Assembly (NCBI RefSeq): GCF_022179805.1
Contig: NZ_BPUO01000007.1
Span: 124,001 to 188,000, forward strand
From: Cupriavidus pauculus
Lineage (GTDB): Bacteria > Pseudomonadota > Gammaproteobacteria > Burkholderiales > Burkholderiaceae
Length of the DNA stretch: 64,000 bases
Direction of reading: 5' to 3'
A model generated the notes under the pieces. That model worked only from the letters and a program-made list of their open reading frames with translations. It was not told the DNA's origin and made no database searches. The translations under genes were made by a program, and so were the position numbers. Positions 1-7,656 of this stretch are shown here, piece by piece. Within the stretch, counting starts at the first letter, position 1. Every line of letters begins with the position of its first letter.

Positions 1-138
1 TGTGAACTCGGACCGGTGCTGGTGGTCTACCCCGAGGCCGTCTGGTACACATTCGTCGACCAGCAGGACATCGACGAGATCATCGACAGCCATCTGGTGC
101 ACGGCAAGCCCGTCGAGCGCCTGATGGTGGACCGCTGA
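1..138 (+). CDS. (2Fe-2S) ferredoxin, C-terminal part
   Basis: Only the last 45 codons are present; the gene enters from the left edge in frame 1 and stops at 136-138. The fragment opens with Cys followed by ELGP and continues VLVVYPEAVWY, then ends GKPVERLMVDR. That matches the tail of thioredoxin-fold [2Fe-2S] ferredoxins, where the last cluster Cys is followed by a P-x-VVYPE strand. Such proteins carry electrons in the cytoplasm. Partner and substrate cannot be judged from this piece. The hydrolase gene follows 85 bp downstream on the same strand. Confidence 0.7.
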   Translation, partial: CELGPVLVVYPEAVWYTFVDQQDIDEIIDSHLVHGKPVERLMVDR

Positions 139-223
139 TAGCAGTACCCGCCGGGCCGCGCCGGGTCGATGCCCGGTTTTTTGTTGTGCCGCTTCTACCG
201 CCGTCTTTTCCTGCTTCCTCGCC

Positions 224-868
224 ATGAACGCGCATACCCAGGTCACCACCATCGCCGGCCCCGTCGGCGCCATCGACATCTCGATCGATCTGCCGCAGAA
301 CGAACCCGTGCGCGGCCTGGCGCTGGTGGCGCACCCGCACCCGCTGTTCGCCGGCACCAAGGACAACAAGGTGGCCCAGACGCTGGCGCGCACGTTCGTC
401 GCCCTGGGCTATGCCACGGTGCGGCCGAACTTCCGCGGCGTGGGCGGTACGGCCGGCGAGCACGACAAGGGCATCGGCGAGCAGGACGACCTGCTGGCCG
501 TGGTCAGCTGGATGCGCACGCAGACCACCTGGTCGCCCGAGGCAGCCACGCTGCCGCTGGCGCTGGGCGGCTTCTCGTTCGGCAGCTTCGTGCAGACGCA
601 CGTGGCGCGGCGCCTGGCCGAAGCGGGCACGCCCGCGCAGCGTCTGGTGCTGGTGGGCACGGCCGCAAGCCGCTGGGAGGTAGCCACCGTGCCGGCCGAC
701 ACCATCGTGATCCATGGCGAGCAGGACGACACCGTACCGCTGACCAGCGTGCTGGACTGGGCCCGCCCGCAGGAACTGCCGGTCATCGTCATTCCTGGCG
801 CCGACCATTTTTTTCACCGCAAGCTGCACCTGATCAAGCAGCTTGTCGTCAACGCGTGGGACCGGTGA
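224..868 (+). CDS. alpha/beta hydrolase
   Basis: A 214-residue cytoplasmic alpha/beta hydrolase of the dienelactone-hydrolase-like type. The oxyanion region HPHPLFAGT lies near residues 38-45. The nucleophile elbow is G-F-S-F-G at 116-120 with Ser118. HGEQDD near 165 supplies the acid and the GADHFFH segment near 190 the catalytic His, so the triad looks complete. There is no signal peptide. Substrate is unknown; esters or thioesters are likely. The ATG at 224 gives the compact family length, while a longer overlapping reading from 169 in another frame has no family signature. It lies between the ferredoxin and dacC genes, probably in one transcript. Confidence 0.85.
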   Translation: MNAHTQVTTIAGPVGAIDISIDLPQNEPVRGLALVAHPHPLFAGTKDNKVAQTLARTFVALGYATVRPNFRGVGGTAGEHDKGIGEQDDLLAVVSWMRTQTTWSPEAATLPLALGGFSFGSFVQTHVARRLAEAGTPAQRLVLVGTAASRWEVATVPADTIVIHGEQDDTVPLTSVLDWARPQELPVIVIPGADHFFHRKLHLIKQLVVNAWDR

Positions 869-911
869 ACCGTCCCGCCCGCGCCATCCCTTCACCGTTG
901 GAAAACTACTC

Positions 912-2105
912 ATGCTGAACAGAGCCACGCCGTATTTCGCATCCGCCATTGCTCCCGTCGTCATCGCCGCGACGCTTGCCGCCGCCCCTGCCGCCGTCCT
1001 GGCGCAGGGCGTGCCGATGCCGCAGGTGGCCGCCAAGTCCTGGATGCTGTACGACGTGACCAGCGGCCAAGCCCTGGCGTCGCAGAACGCCGACATGCGC
1101 ATCGAGCCGGCGTCGCTGACCAAGCTGATGACCGCCTACCTGGCGTTCGAGGCGCTCAAGGAAAAGCGCCTGACGCTGGACCAGACCATCACGCCGACCG
1201 AGATCGTGCGCAAGGTCAAAAGCGATGAGTCGCGCATGTTCATCGAGGCCGGCAAGCCGGTCACCGTCAACGACCTGCTGCTGGGCCTGATCGTGCAGTC
1301 GGGCAACGACGCCGCGCTGGCGCTGGCCGAGGCCGTGGGCGGTTCGGAAGACGGTTTCGTGGCGATGATGAACCGCGAAGCGCAGCGCATGAACATGAAG
1401 GGCACGCACTTCACGAACACCGACGGTGTGCCCGATCCGAACCACTACACCACGGCGGTGGACCTGGCCACGCTGACCACGCGCCTAATCAAGGACTTCC
1501 CCGAGTACTACGCGATGTACTCGCAGAAGGAGTTCACCTATAACAAAATCAGGCAGCCCAACCGCAACCGCCTGCTGTACATCGACCCGACCGTGGACGG
1601 CGTGAAGACCGGCCACACCAAGTCGGCCGGCTACTGCCTGATCTCGTCGGCCCAGCGTCCGCTGGCCAACGTGCCGAACGGGTCGCGCCGCCTGGTGTCG
1701 ATCGTGATCGGCACGGCCACCGAGCAGATCCGCACGCAGGAAAGCCTGAAGATCCTGAACTACGGCTTCCAGTTCTTCGACACGCTGCGCCTGTATGACA
1801 AGGGCCAAGTCCTGGCCACGCCCGACATCTACAAGGGCCGCGCCAGCACGATCAAGATCGGCGTGGCCAACGAGACGTTCGTGACGGTGCCCAAGGGCAC
1901 GGGCGGCCGCCTGAAGCCGGTGCTAGAGCGCCAGGAACTGCTGATCGCCCCGATCGCGGCAGGCCAGCAGGTGGGCACGGTCAAGCTGATGGACGGCACC
2001 AACAAGGTGGGCGAATTCCCGGTGGTGGCGCTGGAGGAAGTGCCCGAGGCCGGTTTCTTCGGCCGCCTGTGGGATACGATCCGCCTCTGGTTCAAGCGCA
2101 AGTAA
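912..2105 (+). CDS. dacC: D-alanyl-D-alanine carboxypeptidase (PBP5/6 type)
   Basis: A 397-residue penicillin-binding protein that trims the terminal D-Ala from peptidoglycan stem peptides in the periplasm. The N terminus is a clear Sec signal ending around AVLAQG (residues 27-33). The three active-site motifs are in order: S68-L-T-K71, S130-G-N132 and K232-T-G234. A beta-rich C-terminal domain follows, and the extreme C terminus (LWDTIRLWFKRK) is an amphipathic helix that anchors these enzymes to the inner membrane. The frame is open from 843, but the ATG at 912 starts the signal peptide directly, so I prefer it. The DUF493 gene follows 27 bp downstream, as ybeD follows dacA in enterics. The exact paralogue name (dacA or dacC) is uncertain. 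Confidence 0.93.
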   Translation: MLNRATPYFASAIAPVVIAATLAAAPAAVLAQGVPMPQVAAKSWMLYDVTSGQALASQNADMRIEPASLTKLMTAYLAFEALKEKRLTLDQTITPTEIVRKVKSDESRMFIEAGKPVTVNDLLLGLIVQSGNDAALALAEAVGGSEDGFVAMMNREAQRMNMKGTHFTNTDGVPDPNHYTTAVDLATLTTRLIKDFPEYYAMYSQKEFTYNKIRQPNRNRLLYIDPTVDGVKTGHTKSAGYCLISSAQRPLANVPNGSRRLVSIVIGTATEQIRTQESLKILNYGFQFFDTLRLYDKGQVLATPDIYKGRASTIKIGVANETFVTVPKGTGGRLKPVLERQELLIAPIAAGQQVGTVKLMDGTNKVGEFPVVALEEVPEAGFFGRLWDTIRLWFKRK

Positions 2106-2132
2106 AGCGCCAAGTAAAAGCGAAGGTTTGCA

Positions 2133-2441
2133 ATGACGACAGATTCCAGCAATGGTCCGCTGATCCCGGGCGATATCCCGCCCGAGCAATCGCTGATCGA
2201 ATACCCGAGCGATTTCCCGATCAAGGTCATGGGCGCGATGCAGGACGGCTTTGCCGAAGCCATCGTGACGCTGATCCAGGAATTCGACCCGAACTTCCAT
2301 GCCGGCAAGATGGAGATGCGTCCGTCGCGCAACGGCAACTACCTCGGCCTGACCGTGACCGTGTGGGTCACCAGCCGCGAGCACCTGGACAGTGTGTACC
2401 GGGCGCTGACGTCGCACCCGATGGTCAAGGTGGTGCTGTAA
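2133..2441 (+). CDS. DUF493 family protein (YbeD-like)
   Basis: A 102-residue soluble protein with the YbeD/DUF493 layout: YPSDFPIKVMG early, a charged middle, and a closing VYRALTSHPMVKVVL. The fold is a small ferredoxin-like ACT-like domain. Its molecular role is not established. Position directly after a dac gene is conserved in many proteobacteria, where lipoate genes often follow. Here the next gene is rlmI, starting 4 bp after the stop, so the two are probably translated from one message. Confidence 0.88.
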   Translation: MTTDSSNGPLIPGDIPPEQSLIEYPSDFPIKVMGAMQDGFAEAIVTLIQEFDPNFHAGKMEMRPSRNGNYLGLTVTVWVTSREHLDSVYRALTSHPMVKVVL

Positions 2442-2445
2442 CCAC

Positions 2446-3639
2446 ATGAACGTCATCACCCTGAAGCCCGGCAAGGAAAAGTCCCTGCTGCGGCGCCATC
2501 CGTGGGTCTACGCCACGGGCATCGCCTCCACCGAAGGCCGCCTCGAAGCCGGCTCGACCGTGGTCATCCGCGCCGCCGACGGCCGCTTCCTGGCACGCGG
2601 CGCGTACAGCCCCGAGTCGCAGATCCGTGCGCGCGTCTGGACGTTCGACGAGAACGAACCGGTCGACCACGCCATGTTCAAGCGCCGCGTGAGCGCCGCC
2701 CTGGCGCATCGCAAGCGCTGGGTGAGCGACACCAGCGCCGTGCGCCTGATCTTTGGCGAGGCGGATCGCCTGCCCGGCCTGGTCGTGGATTACTACGGCC
2801 AGGGCGAGACCGGCCAGCTCGTCTGCCAGTTCAACGCCGCGGGCGTGGAGCAATGGAAGGACGCGCTGGTGCAGGCGCTGATCAAGGAAACGGGCTGCCC
2901 GAACGTGTACGAGCGCTCCGACGCGGCCGTACGCCAGCGCGAGGGCCTGGAGCTGGTAACCGGCGTGCTGGCCGGGGCCGAACCCGATCCGGAGCTGTCG
3001 GTGACCGAGCACGGCGTGCGCTACCACGTGGACGTGCGCAACGGCCACAAGACCGGCTTCTACGTCGACCAGCGCGACAACCGCAAGCTCGTGGGCGATC
3101 TGGCTGACGGGCGCGAGGTGCTGAACTGCTTCTGCTACACGGGCGGCTTCTCGCTGGCTGCGCTGCGCGGCGGCGCCAAGTCGGTGACGTCGATCGATTC
3201 GTCGGGCGACGCACTCAAGATCGCGGCCGCCAATGTCACGCTGAATGGCTTCGACCCCGAGCGCGCCACGTGGCTCGATGCGGACGTGTTCAAGATGCTG
3301 CGCGAATTCCGCGCCGAAGGCCGCCAGTTCGACCTGATCGTGCTGGACCCGCCCAAGTTCGCACCGTCGGCCCAGCATATCGACCGCGCCGCGCGCGCCT
3401 ACAAGGAAATCAACCTCGTGGGCATGCAGCTGCTGCGTCCGGGCGGCCTGCTGTTCACGTACTCGTGCTCGGGTGCCATCAGCATGGAGCTGTTCCACAA
3501 GATCGTGGCCGGCGCCGTCACCGACGCCCGCGCCGACGCACGGATCCTGCGCCGCCTGTCGGCAGGCACCGACCATCCGATGTCGGCGGCCTTCCCGGAA
3601 GGCGAATACCTGAAGGGCCTGCTGCTGGAAAAGGTCTGA
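2446..3639 (+). CDS. rlmI: 23S rRNA (cytosine-C5)-methyltransferase RlmI-like
   Basis: A 397-residue SAM-dependent RNA methyltransferase. Residues 1-75 form the PUA RNA-binding domain (KPGKEKSLLRRHPWVY). The C-terminal Rossmann domain carries the SAM motif LNCFCYTGGFSLAA near 225, the acidic SAM contact TSIDSS, and the LDPPKF motif near 302. The catalytic Cys lies in FTYSCSGAIS near 346. In E. coli RlmI makes m5C1962 in 23S rRNA, and the length is equal (396 residues). The start at 2446 is 4 bp after the DUF493 stop. Closely related RlmK/L proteins are larger, which supports RlmI. Confidence 0.9.
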   Translation: MNVITLKPGKEKSLLRRHPWVYATGIASTEGRLEAGSTVVIRAADGRFLARGAYSPESQIRARVWTFDENEPVDHAMFKRRVSAALAHRKRWVSDTSAVRLIFGEADRLPGLVVDYYGQGETGQLVCQFNAAGVEQWKDALVQALIKETGCPNVYERSDAAVRQREGLELVTGVLAGAEPDPELSVTEHGVRYHVDVRNGHKTGFYVDQRDNRKLVGDLADGREVLNCFCYTGGFSLAALRGGAKSVTSIDSSGDALKIAAANVTLNGFDPERATWLDADVFKMLREFRAEGRQFDLIVLDPPKFAPSAQHIDRAARAYKEINLVGMQLLRPGGLLFTYSCSGAISMELFHKIVAGAVTDARADARILRRLSAGTDHPMSAAFPEGEYLKGLLLEKV

Positions 3640-3787
3640 CCGAACGCAGACAGGTCGGCACTCCGGGTATTCCGGAATTGCCTTGGGACTGTCTTCTGGT
3701 GGTCATATTCACCACCTAAGATTCGTCTCACGGTAAGGCATTGGCAGGTGCCGGACCGTCTCTTCTTATCAGTCTTCGTGGTAATCA

Positions 3788-3815
3788 CCCCGCTCTTGCA
3801 GCGGGGTTTTTTTTT
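3788..3815 (+). terminator. Rho-independent terminator after rlmI
   Basis: A 7-bp stem CCCCGCT/AGCGGGG with a CTTGC loop is followed by nine T residues. It is well placed to end the dacC-DUF493-rlmI transcript, about 150 bp after the rlmI stop. Confidence 0.85.
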
Positions 3816-3856
3816 GGGGTTTTGCTGCTGTCTTGCAGCTTTGCTCCCCCTGCTGT

Positions 3857-3897
3857 TTTTGCTCCCCTCTCCCACAACGTGGGAGAGGGGAGCAAAA
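3857..3897. repeat. REP-like perfect 19-bp inverted repeat
   Basis: The arms 3857-3875 and 3879-3897 are perfect complements (TTTTGCTCCCCTCTCCCAC and its mate) around a 3-nt loop. The core CTCCCCTCTCCC recurs at 7607, 14932, 56946 and 58395, so this is one unit of a dispersed REP family. A-runs rather than T-runs follow the stem on both strands, so it is not a standard terminator. Confidence 0.75.
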
Positions 3898-3962
3898 CAT
3901 CGGGGACAAGACGTCCTCGTAGACACCCCCCTCTACCATCGTCCATATCCAGCGAAACTCCC

Positions 3963-3981
3963 TATAATCGAACGACCGTTC
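3963..3981 (+). promoter_or_regulatory. -10 box and palindromic operator of the nitronate monooxygenase gene
   Basis: TATAAT at 3963-3968 is followed at once by the palindrome GAACG-AC-CGTTC (3970-3981). The shaft of the palindrome would overlap the transcription start. Such GAACGxxCGTTC sites are typical of TetR-family repressors, but no TetR gene is in the window. No good -35 box is visible. Confidence 0.5.
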
Positions 3982-4006
3982 ATTTAGAAGGATTAGAGGA
4001 GACGCC

Positions 4007-4984
4007 ATGCCTGCCGCCAAACATATCCCACCAGCCCTGCAGAACCTGGCCTTGCCTGTCATCGCGTCGCCGATGTTCATCGTCAGCTATCCGGAACTGG
4101 TGCTGGCGCAGTGCAAGGCCGGCATCGTCGGATCATTCCCGGCGCTCAATGCGCGTCCGGCCGAGGTGCTGGACGAATGGCTGTCGAAGATCGAGGAAGA
4201 ACTGGCGGCATTCACGGCAGCCAATCCGGGCAAGCCCGTGGGGCCCGTGGCCGTGAACCAGATCGTGCACGCGTCGAATGCGCGCCTGGAGCACGACGTG
4301 AAGGTCTGCGTGGAACACAAGGTGCCCATCTTCATCACGTCGCTGCGCGCGCCGGTCAAGGAAATGATCGACGCCGTGCACAGCTACGGCGGCATCGTGC
4401 TGCACGATGTCATCAGCATCCGCCACGCCGAGAAGGCGATCGAGGCCGGTGTCGACGGCCTGATCCTGGTGGCGGCCGGCGCTGGCGGCCACGCCGGCAT
4501 GCTGTCGCCGTTCGCGCTGGTTGGTGAAGTGCGCAAGATCTTCGACGGCCCGATCGCGCTGTCGGGGTCGATCGCCACCGGCGACGCGGTACTAGCCGCA
4601 CAGGCCATGGGCGCCGACTTCGCCTACGTGGGCACGCGCTTCATCGCGTCGCAGGAAGGCCATGCCAGCGAGGAGTACAAGCAGTCGATCACGGGATCGG
4701 CGGCGTCCGACATCATCTACACGAACCTGTTCACGGGCGTGCACGGCAACTACATCCGCGAGAGCATCGTGAATTCGGGTCTGGACCCCGAGAACCTGCC
4801 CGTGGCCGACAAGAGCAAGATGGATTTCTCGAGCGGCGCTTCCAAGGCCAAGGCATGGAAGGACATCTGGGGCGCAGGCCAGGGCGTGGGCCAGATCCAC
4901 GACATTCCCACCGCCGGCGAGATCGTGGCGCGCATGAAGGCCGAGTACGACGCGGCGCGTGCCCGGCTGGGGCTGGTAGCATAA
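4007..4984 (+). CDS. nitronate monooxygenase (2-nitropropane dioxygenase family)
   Basis: A 325-residue FMN-dependent TIM-barrel enzyme expected to oxidise alkyl nitronates (for example propionate 3-nitronate) to carbonyls and nitrite. Seen features: the N-terminal LALPVIASPMF strand, the AGAGGHAG flavin phosphate loop near 158-165, GSIATGDAV near 188 and the GADFAYVGTRFIA segment near 202. The acceptable start ATG at 4007 has an AGAGGAG ribosome site 5-6 nt upstream. It has its own promoter and candidate operator, so it is probably a single-gene unit induced by a small ligand. Its physiological substrate is not shown by the sequence. Confidence 0.88.
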   Translation: MPAAKHIPPALQNLALPVIASPMFIVSYPELVLAQCKAGIVGSFPALNARPAEVLDEWLSKIEEELAAFTAANPGKPVGPVAVNQIVHASNARLEHDVKVCVEHKVPIFITSLRAPVKEMIDAVHSYGGIVLHDVISIRHAEKAIEAGVDGLILVAAGAGGHAGMLSPFALVGEVRKIFDGPIALSGSIATGDAVLAAQAMGADFAYVGTRFIASQEGHASEEYKQSITGSAASDIIYTNLFTGVHGNYIRESIVNSGLDPENLPVADKSKMDFSSGASKAKAWKDIWGAGQGVGQIHDIPTAGEIVARMKAEYDAARARLGLVA

Positions 4985-5014
4985 GGGCGTTTTCTCGCCC
5001 CTTGCCCTGAACCG

Positions 5015-5488
5015 TTGTTACCGACCGATCCCGAAACGCCCGTTGACCCAGCCGACCTGCCGCGCACGCTCTCGCATCGCGAGCGCGTGATCCGCGCATT
5101 TTGGGTCACGCTTGGCGTCATCAGCCTGGTGCTGGGCTTTATCGGCATCTTCCTGCCGCTGCTGCCGACCACGCCGTTCGTGCTGCTGGCGGCAGCCTGC
5201 TTTGCACGCGGGTCCGAGAAATTCCACCACTGGCTGATCACGCACGAGCGCTTCGGGCCGCTCGTGCGCGACTGGCAGGCTCACCGCAGCATTCCGTTCC
5301 GCGCGAAGTGCCTGGCGCTGTCGATGATGTGGACGTCGATGAGCATCACGGCCTGGCTGCTGCGCGCGCGGCCCGTGTCGTCGCTGACGCTGATCGGCAT
5401 CGGCATTGCCGTCACCGTGTGGATGGTGCGGCTGCCGACGCGGCCGCCCGGCGGCTATCCTGAAGCCACCGACCAGTCCTCGTCGTAA
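5015..5488 (+). CDS. YbaN/DUF454 inner-membrane protein
   Basis: A 157-residue protein with the DUF454 signature GFIGIFLPLLPTTPFVLLAAACFARGSEKFHHWL (two pieces near residues 41-60 and 61-75) and the NxFGP-like ERFGPLVRDW. Three or four transmembrane segments are evident (about 30-65, 105-120, 122-140). Function is unknown in the family. The reading frame opens with TTG at 5015, 30 bp after the previous stop, and no ATG lies upstream of the first membrane segment, so the start is uncertain. It converges with the minus-strand ligase gene 13 bp away. Confidence 0.8.
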   Translation: MLPTDPETPVDPADLPRTLSHRERVIRAFWVTLGVISLVLGFIGIFLPLLPTTPFVLLAAACFARGSEKFHHWLITHERFGPLVRDWQAHRSIPFRAKCLALSMMWTSMSITAWLLRARPVSSLTLIGIGIAVTVWMVRLPTRPPGGYPEATDQSSS

Positions 5489-5501
5489 TTCAGAGCCTGA
5501 T

Positions 5502-6752
5502 TCAGTCGTAGCTGCGCGCGTCCTCGATCGACTTGCCGTCCTGCGGCAGCGATCCGGTGGCAACGAAACGCACTTCCCCGCGCAGCCGCAACACCTCACG
5601 CATCGACTCCGCTACCGCACGCGCCAGCCCTTCGTCGTCGCGCGTGGCATCGCAATGGAGTGTCATCACATCGGCGCCTACCGTGCCGGTCACCACCAGC
5701 CGCGCCGCGCGGATTTCGGGATGGCGCCGCAGCACGTCGGCCACCTGCCCCGGATGCACGAACATGCCCTTGACCTTGGTGGTCTGGTCGGCGCGTCCCA
5801 GCCAGCCCTTGAGCCGGATATTGGTACGCCCGCACGGGCTGGCCCGCCGCGACGACTCGGCCACGATGGCCGACAGGTCGCCCGTTCCGAAGCGGATCAG
5901 CGGATAGTCGCCGTTGCCCAGCACGGTGATCACCACCTCGCCAACCTCGCCTTCCGGCATTGGCCGGGAGCCGCCCGGTTCGACGATCTCGACCAGCACG
6001 CCTTCATCGACCACCCAGCCGTCGCCGCCTTCGGTCTCGTAGGCGATCAGCCCGACATCGGCCGTGCCATACATCTGGCGTGCCGTAACGCCGTGGTCTT
6101 TGAGCCAGCCACGCAAGGTCGGCGGGCAGGCTTCGCCCGACACCAGCGCCTTGGACAGGCTCTGGCATGGCAGCCCCATCTCACCGCCCTTCTCGATCAG
6201 CAGCTTCAGGAACGATGGCGTGCCCGCGTAGGCCGACGGCTGCAGGCTGGCCAGCGCCTGGACCTGCGATTCGGTCTGGCCCACACCGGCCGGGAACACA
6301 CAGCAGCCCAGCCGATGCGCGCCCGATTCCATCATCATGCCGGCCGGCGTGAAGTGATACGAGAACGTGTTGTAGACCAATTCGCCGGCACGGAACCCGG
6401 CGGCAAACATCGCGCGTGCCGTGCGCCACCAGTCCGGCCCGAACCCGTCCGGTTCATGGATTGGCCCCGGTGACTGGAACACATGACGCAGGCCGCCGAT
6501 GGCCGTGGCATTGAGCCCGCCCAGCGGCGGCGCCAGACGCTGGCGCGCGGTCAGTTCGGACTTGCGCGTCACGGGCAAGAGCGCCAGCGCGTCGCGCGAG
6601 GTGATCTCCCGTGCGTCGAAGTCGCACAGGATTTCTGCGAAATACGGTGCATGCGCCTGGGCGTGCGCCACTTGGCGTGCCACGGCGGCAATCAGCGCGG
6701 CCTCGCGTTCGGCGGGCGCGCGCGTCTCCAGCGAATCGAAATACTCAGCCAT
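5502..6752 (-). CDS. PaaK-like acyl-CoA ligase (phenylacetate-CoA ligase family)
   Basis: A 416-residue adenylate-forming enzyme of the PaaK family. It would activate a carboxylic acid with ATP and CoA in the cytoplasm. The middle has AYAGTPSFLK, SGEACPP and the A5-like QMYGTADVGLIAYE. The C-terminal part has RFGTGDLSA, GRADQTTKVKGMFVHPGQV and PQDGKSIED with the catalytic Lys. The usual glycine-rich phosphate loop (SGTTGxP) is replaced by FQSPGPIHEP at about 92-101, which is unusual. The ATG at 6752 starts a normal N terminus; the frame is open further upstream over LivF. It is the last gene of the liv cluster and follows livF by 17 bp. Confidence 0.82.
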   Translation of the reverse strand: MAEYFDSLETRAPAEREAALIAAVARQVAHAQAHAPYFAEILCDFDAREITSRDALALLPVTRKSELTARQRLAPPLGGLNATAIGGLRHVFQSPGPIHEPDGFGPDWWRTARAMFAAGFRAGELVYNTFSYHFTPAGMMMESGAHRLGCCVFPAGVGQTESQVQALASLQPSAYAGTPSFLKLLIEKGGEMGLPCQSLSKALVSGEACPPTLRGWLKDHGVTARQMYGTADVGLIAYETEGGDGWVVDEGVLVEIVEPGGSRPMPEGEVGEVVITVLGNGDYPLIRFGTGDLSAIVAESSRRASPCGRTNIRLKGWLGRADQTTKVKGMFVHPGQVADVLRRHPEIRAARLVVTGTVGADVMTLHCDATRDDEGLARAVAESMREVLRLRGEVRFVATGSLPQDGKSIEDARSYD

Positions 6753-6769
6753 AGCGGTGTCCGGGGGAT

Positions 6770-7585
6770 TCAGGCCAGCCAGCGTTTGCGGCGGCGATAG
6801 CTCTTCACGTCGCGGAACGACTTGCGCGCGCCGCCTTGCGCATCGTTGGCGGCCACGCCCAGGTAAAACTCCTTGACGTCCTCGTTGGTGCGCAGCGATT
6901 CGGCCTCGCCATCCATGACCACGCGGCCGTTTTCCAGGATGTAGCCATAGTCGGCATAGCGCAGCGCCACCATGGTGTTCTGCTCGGCCAGCAGAAAACT
7001 CACACGCTCGCGCGTGTTCAGGTCGCGCACGATCTCGAAGATCTCTTCCACGATCTGCGGCGCCAGGCCCATCGACGGCTCGTCGAGCAGGATCATCGAC
7101 GGCTTGGCCATCATGGCCCGGCCAATCGCGCACATCTGCTGCTCGCCGCCCGACGTGTAGCCGGCCTGCGACTTGCGGCGCGTCTTCAGGCGCGGAAAGT
7201 AGTCGTAGATCTTCTCCAGCGCGTCACGCGTCTCGCCGCGCGACAGGCCGCGCGTGTAGGCGCCGGTCAGCAGGTTTTCCTCGATGGTCAGGTGGGCAAA
7301 GCAGTGGCGGCCTTCCATCACCTGGATCACGCCGCGCTTGACCAGGTCATTGGGCGTGAGCTGGTCCACGCGCTGCTCGCGGTATTCGATCGACCCCTTG
7401 GTGACATCGCCACGCTCGGCGTGCAGCAGGTTCGAGATCGCCTTGAGCGTGGTGGTCTTGCCCGCGCCGTTGGCGCCCAGCAGCGCCACGATGCGGCCCT
7501 CAGGCACATCGAGCGACACCCCCTTGAGCACCAGGATCACGTGGTCGTAGATGACTTCGATGTTGTTGACGGAGAGAAGGGTCAT
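6770..7585 (-). CDS. livF: branched-chain amino-acid-type ABC transporter ATP-binding protein LivF
   Basis: A 271-residue ATPase. Walker A is GANGAGKTT at residues 37-45, the signature is TSGGEQQ near 148 and Walker B is MILLDEPSMG. Placed with LivM, LivH, LivG and a binding protein, it drives a LivFGHMK-type importer in the inner membrane. The real substrate is probably not an amino acid, because two CoA ligases are in the cluster (inference). The ATG at 7585 is chosen because MTLLSVNNIEV is the family start, and the frame is open far upstream without homology. The last 18 residues are Arg/Lys-rich (KSYRRRKRWLA), an atypical tail. Confidence 0.9.
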   Translation of the reverse strand: MTLLSVNNIEVIYDHVILVLKGVSLDVPEGRIVALLGANGAGKTTTLKAISNLLHAERGDVTKGSIEYREQRVDQLTPNDLVKRGVIQVMEGRHCFAHLTIEENLLTGAYTRGLSRGETRDALEKIYDYFPRLKTRRKSQAGYTSGGEQQMCAIGRAMMAKPSMILLDEPSMGLAPQIVEEIFEIVRDLNTRERVSFLLAEQNTMVALRYADYGYILENGRVVMDGEAESLRTNEDVKEFYLGVAANDAQGGARKSFRDVKSYRRRKRWLA

Positions 7586-7606
7586 GTCCGTGTTCCCTGT
7601 GTGTTT

Positions 7607-7635
7607 CGCTCCCCTCTCCCGGAGGGAGAGGGGCG
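7607..7635. repeat. single REP-like unit
   Basis: CGCTCCCCTCTCCC followed after 3 nt by GGGAGAGGGGCG forms a hairpin in the gap between the binding-protein gene and livF. It is the same core repeat as at 3857. In this position it could stabilise the upstream binding-protein mRNA, as REP hairpins do elsewhere. Confidence 0.7.
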
Positions 7636-7656
7636 ACAACAATCGCGAAGCGTTCC

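Noticed and set aside
3857..3897. Hairpin read as a terminator
   Set aside because: The stem is followed by A, not T, on both strands; it fits the dispersed REP family instead.
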